NCBI GenBank assembly: GCA_016714645.1
Contig: JADKCI010000002.1
Span: 558,001-622,000, forward strand
Reading direction: 5' to 3'
DNA: 64,000 nt
DNA from: Chromatiaceae bacterium
GTDB lineage: Bacteria; Pseudomonadota; Gammaproteobacteria; Chromatiales; Chromatiaceae
Made by a program: the position numbers and the translations under genes. A model generated the notes under the pieces. The model worked only from the letters and a program-made list of their open reading frames with translations. It ran no database searches and was not told the origin of the DNA. Each line of letters begins with the position of its first letter. Position 1 is the stretch's first letter. Positions 8,876 to 15,618 of the stretch are shown here, piece after piece.

Positions 8876-10810
8876 GTGAGCAAGGTTGCCGACATCCTGG
8901 GTCCCGACGGTCTCCTCGCCCGGCGTCTGGCTGGCTACAACCATCGCCCCCAGCAGGAGGCCATGGCGGAGCAGGTGGCCCAGGTCCTGGCGGAAGGCGG
9001 CACCCTGATCTGCGAGGCCGGCACGGGAACTGGCAAAACCTACGCCTATCTGACCCCGGCCCTGCTCTCCGGGCGCAAGGTCCTCATCTCCACCGGTACC
9101 CGCAACCTTCAGGATCAGCTTTTCCATCGCGACCTCCCCCTGGTCCGCGATGCCCTGGATATCCCGGTGCGCATCGCTCTGCTCAAAGGGCGGGCCAATT
9201 ATCTCTGCCCCTACCGCCTGGCCCTGGCCCTCCAGGATCATCATGGCGGGACCACCGAATTCCGCCGCCAGTTGCTGGCGGTGCGCGACTGGGCCAGCGC
9301 GACCCGGGTTGGCGATATCGCGGAACTGGCCTTGCCGGATGACGCCCCGGTCTGGCCGGCGGTGACCTCCACCAGCGACAATTGCCTGCGCCAGGATTGC
9401 CCGGACTGGGATCAATGCCCCCTGCTCGAGGCCCGCCGTCGCGCCCAGGAGGCGGACCTGGTGGTCGTCAATCACCACCTGCTGTGCGCCGACATCGCCC
9501 TGCGCGACGAGGGTTTTGGTGAGATCCTGCCGGGAGCGGATGCTTTCATCGTCGATGAGGCTCATCAGCTGCCGGAGGTGGCGGGCAACTTCTTCGGCAC
9601 CGCCGTCAGCGGCCGCCAGTTCCTGGAACTGGTCCGCGACACTGAGGCTGAATATGGGCGCGAGGCAGGGGACCTGCCGGAATTTCTCGACATCCTGGCT
9701 AACCTGCGTCATGCCGCCCTGGAAATGCGCCTTAGCCTGGGCGAGGAGGCCCGCCGCTCCCCCTGGCGGGATATCGCCGAGGACCCTGCCGTCTCCGCCC
9801 GACTGGGGGCGTTGCGCCAAGGTCTGGAGGATGTCCAGGCCGCGCTGGAGGCCCTCAAGGGGCGTGGCAAGGGCCTGGACTCCTGCCTGGCCCGTGCCGC
9901 CGATCTGGCCACCGGGCTGGCGCGCATCATGGAACCCGCCGCGGATTCGGCCGATATCCGCTGGTTCGAGACCCAGGGCAAGGGCTTTCGCCTGCATCAG
10001 ACGCCGCTGTCCGTGGCCGGCATCTTTCAGGCCCAGATGGAGCGCTATCCCGCCGCCTGGATCTTTACCTCCGCCACCCTGGCGGTGGCCGAGCGCTTCG
10101 ACCATTTTGCCAGCCAATTGGGCATCGGCAACGCCCACACGGCCTGTTGGGACAGCCCCTTCGACTACCCCAACCAGGCCCTCTGGTTCGTCCCGCGTGG
10201 CCTGCCCGACCCGGCTCTACCCGCCTACGGCGACGCGGTCACCGACCTGGCGGCCCGGATCCTCGCCTTCAGCCGGGGCCGGGCCTTTCTGCTCTTCACC
10301 AGCCACCGCGCCCTGCGCCGCGCGGCGGAGCAACTGGAGACCCGGCTGGATTATCCCCTGCTGGTCCAGGGCTCGGCCCCCCGTGGGGAACTGCTTAAAC
10401 GCTTCCGGGAGCTTGGCAACGCGGTGCTGCTGGGCACCGCCAGCTTCTGGGAGGGGGTGGACGTGCGCGGCGAGGCTCTGTCCTGCGTCATCATCGACAA
10501 GCTCCCCTTTGCCTCGCCCGGGGATCCGGTACTGGCGGCCCGCATCGACGCCCTGCGTCAGCAGGGCGGCAACCCCTTTCGGGATTTCCAGTTACCTCAA
10601 GCCGTCATCAGCCTCAAGCAGGGCGCGGGTCGCCTCATCCGTGACGCTACCGATCGGGGGGTGTTGGTGGTCTGCGATCCGCGGCTGCTGTCCAAGCCCT
10701 ACGGCCATGCCTTCCTCAAGAGTCTGCCACCCATGGCACGCACCCGTGATCTGGCCCTGGTGGAGCGTTTTTTTGCCGAGGATTCCTTGCGGCCCGCCGC
10801 CGGACTCTAA
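8876..10810 (+). CDS. yoaA: YoaA-like ATP-dependent helicase (DinG/XPD family)
   Basis: A 644-residue superfamily 2 DNA helicase of the XPD/DinG type. Walker A GTGTGKT is near residue 50. Four Fe-S cysteines lie in NYLCPYR and then DNCLRQDCPDWDQC, where XPD-like helicases carry a 4Fe-4S cluster. The DEAH box is in IVDEAH, and the C-terminal motif VI region is LKQGAGRLIR. Length fits YoaA (about 636) better than DinG of E. coli. The start is GTG at 8876. tsaB follows after 5 bp, so the two are probably co-transcribed, as yoaA and tsaB are in enterobacteria. Confidence 0.93.
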   Translation: MSKVADILGPDGLLARRLAGYNHRPQQEAMAEQVAQVLAEGGTLICEAGTGTGKTYAYLTPALLSGRKVLISTGTRNLQDQLFHRDLPLVRDALDIPVRIALLKGRANYLCPYRLALALQDHHGGTTEFRRQLLAVRDWASATRVGDIAELALPDDAPVWPAVTSTSDNCLRQDCPDWDQCPLLEARRRAQEADLVVVNHHLLCADIALRDEGFGEILPGADAFIVDEAHQLPEVAGNFFGTAVSGRQFLELVRDTEAEYGREAGDLPEFLDILANLRHAALEMRLSLGEEARRSPWRDIAEDPAVSARLGALRQGLEDVQAALEALKGRGKGLDSCLARAADLATGLARIMEPAADSADIRWFETQGKGFRLHQTPLSVAGIFQAQMERYPAAWIFTSATLAVAERFDHFASQLGIGNAHTACWDSPFDYPNQALWFVPRGLPDPALPAYGDAVTDLAARILAFSRGRAFLLFTSHRALRRAAEQLETRLDYPLLVQGSAPRGELLKRFRELGNAVLLGTASFWEGVDVRGEALSCVIIDKLPFASPGDPVLAARIDALRQQGGNPFRDFQLPQAVISLKQGAGRLIRDATDRGVLVVCDPRLLSKPYGHAFLKSLPPMARTRDLALVERFFAEDSLRPAAGL

Positions 10811-10815
10811 ACACC

Positions 10816-11556
10816 ATGCGCATCCTGGCCATTGATACCTCCGGCGAGGCCTGTTCCGCCGCCCTCTTGACCGAGAAGGGTCTCCAACAGCGCCTGGCCC
10901 TGGAGCCACGCCGCCATGCCGATCTCATCCTGGGCATGGTGGCGGCGCTGATGGAGGAGGCGGATCTGCGGCTCCGGGATCTGGACGCCCTGGCCTTTGG
11001 CCGGGGCCCCGGCTCCTTCACCGGCGTGCGCATTGCCACCGCCGTGGTTCAGGGCCTCGCCTTCGGTGCCGATCTGCCGGTCGTCCCGGTCTCTACGCTG
11101 GCCGGTCTGGCCCAGGGTCAGCACCGTCGCCAGGGCGCTCGCCAGTGCCTGGCGGCCCTCGATGCCCGCATGGGGGAGCTTTACTGGGGGCGCTATGTCC
11201 TGGATGGTCAGGGCCTGATGCGCCTGGTGGGCGAGGAGGCCGTGACAACCCCGGCATTCGCCGAGTTGCCGGAGGGGGCCGGCTGGCAAGGGGCCGGTAG
11301 CGGCTGGGAGACTTATGGCGACCTGCTGCGCCAGCGCTTGGGCCCGCGCATCGGGCTAACCGACCCGGCTGCCATCTGCGAATCCCAGGACTTGGTCGGG
11401 TTGGCCGCCGCCGATGTTGCCGCCGGCTTGGCCCTGCCCCCGGAGCAGGCCCTGCCGGTTTATCTGCGGGATAAGGTCACGCAGGATGCCCCGGGGGTGG
11501 CGGGTCGCGACCCGCATCGGGCCCCGAGCCGGTCATCGGGCCTATCTTCCCCTTAA
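10816..11556 (+). CDS. tsaB: TsaB, tRNA N6-threonylcarbamoyladenosine synthesis subunit
   Basis: A 246-residue ASKHA-fold protein that partners TsaD and TsaE in making t6A at position 37 of ANN-decoding tRNAs. Typical segments are MRILAIDTSGEACSAAL, GRGPGSFTGVRI and SLAGLAQG, and the conserved end PVYLRDKVT. The last 25 or so residues after YLRDKVT are a poor, basic tail beyond the usual family end. It follows the helicase gene closely. Confidence 0.95.
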   Translation: MRILAIDTSGEACSAALLTEKGLQQRLALEPRRHADLILGMVAALMEEADLRLRDLDALAFGRGPGSFTGVRIATAVVQGLAFGADLPVVPVSTLAGLAQGQHRRQGARQCLAALDARMGELYWGRYVLDGQGLMRLVGEEAVTTPAFAELPEGAGWQGAGSGWETYGDLLRQRLGPRIGLTDPAAICESQDLVGLAAADVAAGLALPPEQALPVYLRDKVTQDAPGVAGRDPHRAPSRSSGLSSP

Positions 11557-11631
11557 CGGCCGGTGGGCTGGGCCATACCCTGAGTCTCGGGCGGTCCTAG
11601 CCATCCGGTGAGGTACCCGGATACTCACGAC

Positions 11632-11645
11632 TTGATCCACGTCAA
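11632..11645 (+). promoter_or_regulatory. FNR/Anr-type box upstream of the DsrC-like operon
   Basis: The sequence TTGATCCACGTCAA matches the FNR/Anr dyad TTGAT-N4-ATCAA with one change. An AT-rich TAATAAT at 11692-11698 is a plausible -10, which places the box about 65 bp upstream of the expected transcript start, close to class I activator spacing. It suggests control by oxygen or redox state of the two genes at 11769 and 12413. The site is seen; binding is inferred. Confidence 0.6.
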
Positions 11646-11768
11646 AGTGGTGGCCAGCCATTCGCGCCATCGTCCCCGACAGCCCTCAGAATAATAATGA
11701 AGCGGGGCGGAACCGGGCGCCCGGGGAGGCGTCCCGGTATCAAGTGTCCAACACCGGAGGAATTCGCC

Positions 11769-12410
11769 ATGATCACTGTCAGCCTGCGGATGAAGATCGA
11801 TCAGACGCCGCTCAAGCGCGTCCCCGTTACCATCTGCCTGGACGCGGACGGCTACTGTACCCAGCCCGTGCCCACCGACCGGGAGGGCAGCGCCCGGTTC
11901 GACCTCCCCGAATCCAGCGGTAAGGTCCTGGTGGACGGGGTGGAACGTTACCAGGGGCGGCTGAAGGGGCAGGTCCAGGTGGAACTCTGGTCCCTCACCG
12001 AGGCCCCCAACGACTCCCTGGACCTGGACGGCCACATGCCCCTGGGCAGCAACGCCTATCCCAGCATGGAGACCCGGACCCTGGAGGTAGAGGGTCGCCC
12101 GGTCCTTACCGATGGCGAGGGCTATCTGGTCAATCCCGCGGACTGGTCCGAAGCCTTCGTCCGCGCCCTGGCGGCGGCGGAGGGACTGACCCTCACCGAC
12201 GCCCATTGGGAATTGATCCGCTACTTACGGGAGCACTTCGCCCGGACGGGTATCCAGTCCACGGTGCGCGATATGGTCCGGCACTTCAGCAAGGTCTGGG
12301 GCCGGGAGGCCGGCGGCAGCGCTAGCCTGCACCGGCTCTTTCCCCGAGGCGGTCCCCAGAAGCAGGGCAACCGGCTCGCCGGACTGCTCCGTACCAAGGG
12401 GGAGCATTAG
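11769..12410 (+). CDS. DsrC/TusE-family protein with extra N-terminal domain and no C-terminal cysteines
   Basis: A 213-residue protein. Residues about 118-213 match the DsrC/TusE fold: DGEGYLVNPADWSEAF, LTDAHWELIRYLREHF, TVRDMVRHFSKVWG and LFPRGGPQKQGNRLAG. In DsrC the swinging arm has two redox cysteines (in ACKIAGLPKPTGC); here those positions read GNRLAGLLRTKGE, so neither is present and persulfide relay is unlikely. Residues 1-117 are a strand-rich extension that I do not recognise. A strong RBS (CCGGAGG) precedes ATG 11769. It is co-transcribed with a CBS protein 2 bp downstream, behind an FNR-like box. A regulatory role (RspA-like) is more likely than sulfur transfer. Confidence 0.8.
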   Translation: MITVSLRMKIDQTPLKRVPVTICLDADGYCTQPVPTDREGSARFDLPESSGKVLVDGVERYQGRLKGQVQVELWSLTEAPNDSLDLDGHMPLGSNAYPSMETRTLEVEGRPVLTDGEGYLVNPADWSEAFVRALAAAEGLTLTDAHWELIRYLREHFARTGIQSTVRDMVRHFSKVWGREAGGSASLHRLFPRGGPQKQGNRLAGLLRTKGEH

Positions 12411-12412
12411 CC

Positions 12413-13054
12413 ATGGCCCACCATCCTTCAGTTTCTCCCGAAGGGATCGACGACCCTCTATCGGAGCTGCTGCCGGACCTCGCCGAACTCGACGTGATGG
12501 AGGCCATGCGTGACATCCAGGGGTACCTGGACATCAGCCCCGGGGATTTCCAGGAACTCTATCGCGCCTCCGTCAGCCACGCCCTTACCCGCCTGGCGGG
12601 CAACCCCATGGCCCGGGCCCTGATGCACGCCGAGGGCCCAGCCTTGGTGCCCGAGCAACCCCTGAGCGTGGCGGTGGACCAACTGGCCGCAGCCGGCGTC
12701 AAGTCCGCCGCCGTGGTGGACGCCCAGGACCGGGTCATCGGCCTCCTGTCCGAGACCGACGTCCTGCGCCACCTGGGCGTGGATGCGATTCTGGCCCTGT
12801 TGGCGCACCTGGGGCGGGAGCCCGAGGCCCTGAAACGCTGCTGCAGCGGGGTCCGGGTGTCGGACGTCATGACCAGCCCGGCCCTGACCCTGCCGGACGA
12901 CGCCACCCTGCCGGTCATGGCCCGTGCTTTTGCACGCCATGGCGGGCGGGGCATGCCGGTGGTCGACGGCATGGGTCGGCTGCTCGGGATGCTGGCCCGC
13001 AAGGACCTGATCCACGCCTTCGGGGCCGCCGTACCACACCCCCAGGCAGACTGA
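12413..13054 (+). CDS. CBS-domain pair protein
   Basis: A 213-residue soluble protein. An acidic N-terminal helix region (residues 1-75) precedes two CBS motifs: about 80-125 (SVAVDQLAAAGVKSAAVVDAQDRVIGLLSETDVLR) and 145-205 (VSDVMTSPALTLPDD, then GMPVVDGMGRLLGMLARKDLI). CBS pairs bind adenine nucleotides or S-adenosylmethionine and signal energy status. It follows the Cys-less DsrC-like gene after 2 bp, so the two likely act together in a redox- or energy-sensing unit. No catalytic domain is attached. Confidence 0.88.
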   Translation: MAHHPSVSPEGIDDPLSELLPDLAELDVMEAMRDIQGYLDISPGDFQELYRASVSHALTRLAGNPMARALMHAEGPALVPEQPLSVAVDQLAAAGVKSAAVVDAQDRVIGLLSETDVLRHLGVDAILALLAHLGREPEALKRCCSGVRVSDVMTSPALTLPDDATLPVMARAFARHGGRGMPVVDGMGRLLGMLARKDLIHAFGAAVPHPQAD

Positions 13055-13112
13055 ATTCGCCTCCGCACCGAGGCTGGGTGTGAAGAGTGTCAAAGTGGTA
13101 GGATATACGGCA

Positions 13113-13130
13113 TGTCAACCTTGCCTGACA
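13113..13130 (+). promoter_or_regulatory. TGT-N12-ACA site (PpsR/CrtJ type) before bchE
   Basis: TGTCAACCTTGCCTGACA is a perfect TGT-N12-ACA palindrome, the recognition pattern of the aerobic photosynthesis repressor PpsR/CrtJ. It lies 28 bp before the bchE ATG and just downstream of an AT-rich GGATATAC that could be a -10. A second TGTCAA half-site lies 25 bp upstream at 13088. Repression of bchE under oxygen is expected from known PpsR biology; binding here is inferred. Confidence 0.65.
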
Positions 13131-13158
13131 GTCACACCATTCGCCGGGAGCCCGATCG

Positions 13159-14856
13159 ATGCGTATCCTCTTCATTCATCCCAATTATCACTCTGGCGGC
13201 GCGGAGATCGCCGGTAACTGGCCACCGGCCTGGGTCGCCTATCTGAGCGGCGCCCTCAAGTCCTCGGGCTATGATGACATCCGCTTCGTGGATGCCATGA
13301 CCAATGATCTGTCCGAGGATCAGGTACGGGATATTTTGCGCGAGGCCCAGCCTGACCTGGTGGGCTGCACCGCCATCACCCCCTCCATCTACAAGGCCCA
13401 ACGCGTGCTGGAGATCACGCGGGAAGTCTGCCCCCAGGCAGTGACCGTGCTGGGCGGTATCCACGCCACCTTCATGTATCAGCAGGTGTTGGGCGAGGCC
13501 CCCTGGATCGATGCCATCGTCCGGGGCGAGGGGGAGGAGATCATCGTCAACCTGGTGCGCGCGGTGGACGAGGGACGCTGGCCCGCCGGTCGCGACCAGG
13601 TTCAAGGCATCGCCTATCAGAAAGATGGCCAGATCATCGCCACCCCGGCGGCACCCACCATCAAGAATCTGGACGCAATTACCCCGGACTGGGGGGTGCT
13701 GGAGTGGGAAAAATACATCTACATCCCCCTCAACAAGCGGGTGGCCATCCCCAACATGGCCCGCGGTTGTCCCTACACCTGCTCCTTTTGCTCCCAGTGG
13801 AAGTTCTGGCGCGACTATCGCATCCGTGACCCCAATAAGGTCGTGGATGAGATCGAGACCCTGATCCGTGACCATAACGTCGGTTTCTTCATCCTGGCGG
13901 ATGAGGAGCCTACCATCAATCGTAAGAAATTCATCGCTTTCTGCGAAGAGCTGATCGCTCGGGATCTCGGCATCCTCTGGGGCATCAATACCCGGGTGAC
14001 CGATATCCTGCGCGACGAGGACGTGCTGCCGCTCTATCGCAAGGCCGGCCTCATCCATGTTTCCCTGGGCACCGAGGCGGCGGCCCAGTTGAAGCTGGAT
14101 CGCTTCCACAAGGAGACCACCATCGCGGATAACAAGCGCGCCATTGGCCTGCTGCGCGATGCCGGCATCCTGACCGAGGCCCAGTTCATCGTTGGTCTTG
14201 AGAACGAGACCAGGGAGACCCTGGAGGAGACCTACCAGATGGCCCGGGACTGGAATCCGGACCTGGCTAACTGGGCCATGTACACGCCCTGGCCCTTCAC
14301 CGACCTTTTCCGGGAACTGGGCGACAAGGTCGAGATCTTCGACTACGAGAAGTACAACTTCGTCACCCCCATCATCAAGCCCGAGGCCATGGAGCGCGGG
14401 GAACTCCTGGACCGGGTGATGCATAACTATCGCCGCTTCTACATGCACAAGGCCTTTTTTTCCTACCCTTGGGCCGGTACCGGGCAACGGCGGCGTTACC
14501 TGCTCGGCTGTCTCAAGGCCTTCCTCAAGGCCGGTTTCCAGCGTAAGTTCTATGATCTGGGCAAGGTCAATTACTGGGGTCCCCAGTCCAAGAAGAAGGT
14601 GGACTTCCACTTCGACACCAGCCGCACCCGGGTAGCCGAGGGCGGCACGGACTGGAAGGCCAAGCACAGTCGCAAGATCAAGGGTGACGTCCAGGCCGAG
14701 ATCATGGCCTGCGGGGGTGGTAAGGAACAACTCGATGACGATGCCCTCGAGGCCTTGCTGGTCAAGCCGTCCACGGTCGGTGTCTCCATGCCGCCCCCGG
14801 GCGTGGCGGTTCAGTTCACGGCTCATGTATCCATCCACGGCCAGGACCGACCCTGA
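13159..14856 (+). CDS. bchE: BchE, anaerobic Mg-protoporphyrin IX monomethyl ester cyclase
   Basis: A 565-residue B12-binding-domain radical SAM enzyme that forms the isocyclic ring E of bacteriochlorophyll using water-derived oxygen, in the absence of O2. The N-terminus MRILFIHPNYHSGGAEIAGN and the run NDLSEDQVRDILRE are typical of BchE. A cobalamin-domain region (GCTAITPSIYKAQR, VLGGIHATFM) precedes the SAM cluster motif C204-x3-C208-x2-C211 (CPYTCSFC). Length is normal. It is the only photosynthesis gene seen and stands alone rather than in a photosynthesis cluster. Confidence 0.95.
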   Translation: MRILFIHPNYHSGGAEIAGNWPPAWVAYLSGALKSSGYDDIRFVDAMTNDLSEDQVRDILREAQPDLVGCTAITPSIYKAQRVLEITREVCPQAVTVLGGIHATFMYQQVLGEAPWIDAIVRGEGEEIIVNLVRAVDEGRWPAGRDQVQGIAYQKDGQIIATPAAPTIKNLDAITPDWGVLEWEKYIYIPLNKRVAIPNMARGCPYTCSFCSQWKFWRDYRIRDPNKVVDEIETLIRDHNVGFFILADEEPTINRKKFIAFCEELIARDLGILWGINTRVTDILRDEDVLPLYRKAGLIHVSLGTEAAAQLKLDRFHKETTIADNKRAIGLLRDAGILTEAQFIVGLENETRETLEETYQMARDWNPDLANWAMYTPWPFTDLFRELGDKVEIFDYEKYNFVTPIIKPEAMERGELLDRVMHNYRRFYMHKAFFSYPWAGTGQRRRYLLGCLKAFLKAGFQRKFYDLGKVNYWGPQSKKKVDFHFDTSRTRVAEGGTDWKAKHSRKIKGDVQAEIMACGGGKEQLDDDALEALLVKPSTVGVSMPPPGVAVQFTAHVSIHGQDRP

Positions 14857-14940
14857 CTCTTCCTCGCGATGTCCGGTGGCACCTGTCGGCGACTGGCCGG
14901 CTGACAGGGCCCGGCGCCATCGCTGAGCAGGGAAGCCAGC

Positions 14941-15618
14941 ATGCTTGCCATCGACAATCTCTCGAAACGTTTTGATATCTCCTGCGAGCAGGCCCTCTTC
15001 GAGCGGGTCTCCCTGCGGCTGGCCCCGGGCGAGTCCGTGGCGATCATGGGCGAGTCAGGGGTTGGGAAATCAACCTTCCTCAACTGCATCGCGGGCCTGG
15101 AGCCCGTCGATGGGGGACGCATCCAACTGTGGGACCGGGAACTGACGACCCTGGACGAGGATGCCTTCGCGCGGCTGCGGCGGCGGGACTTCGGCTTCGT
15201 GTTCCAGGCCTTTCACCTGCTGCCGCATTTGACACTCGCTCAGAACGTCGCCCTGCCACTCTGGTTGCTGGAACAGGACGAGGCCAGCGCCGCCGCCCGC
15301 GCCCGCGCCCTGCTCGAACGGGTCGGCCTTGGCCACCGCGCCGATGACTGGCCGCGCCACCTCTCGGGCGGGGAGATGCAGCGGGTGGCCATCGCCCGCG
15401 CCCTGGTCCATGAGCCGAAGCTGGTGCTGTGCGATGAGCCCACGGGCAACCTCGATCCCGCCCGGGCCCTGGGGGTGCTGGAACTCCTATTCGAGGGCAT
15501 CCGGACTAGCGGTGCCATGGGTATCCTGGTCACCCACTCACGGCTGGCGGCGTCCTATGCCAATCGCATCCTGCGCCTGACCCCCCTCGGTTTGGTCGAG
15601 GAGCCCGGTGGGACATGA
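14941..15618 (+). CDS. ABC ATPase of LolD/MacB type
   Basis: A 225-residue ATPase with Walker A GESGVGKST near residue 38, signature LSGGEMQRVAIARAL near 140 and Walker B LVLCDEPTGNLD. This is the MacB/LolD/DevA class that drives FtsX-like permeases by mechanotransmission. Its stop overlaps the permease start by 4 bp. The AttH-like protein at the end of the unit suggests a conserved three-gene system whose substrate, possibly a lipid or lipoprotein, is unknown. Confidence 0.92.
   Translation: MLAIDNLSKRFDISCEQALFERVSLRLAPGESVAIMGESGVGKSTFLNCIAGLEPVDGGRIQLWDRELTTLDEDAFARLRRRDFGFVFQAFHLLPHLTLAQNVALPLWLLEQDEASAAARARALLERVGLGHRADDWPRHLSGGEMQRVAIARALVHEPKLVLCDEPTGNLDPARALGVLELLFEGIRTSGAMGILVTHSRLAASYANRILRLTPLGLVEEPGGT

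Noticed and set aside
13132..14838. Long open frame (568 codons) on the minus strand opposite bchE
   Set aside because: It is the antisense of a clearly conserved gene; the protein is low-complexity Gly/Asp/Leu with no family features, as is usual in GC-rich DNA.
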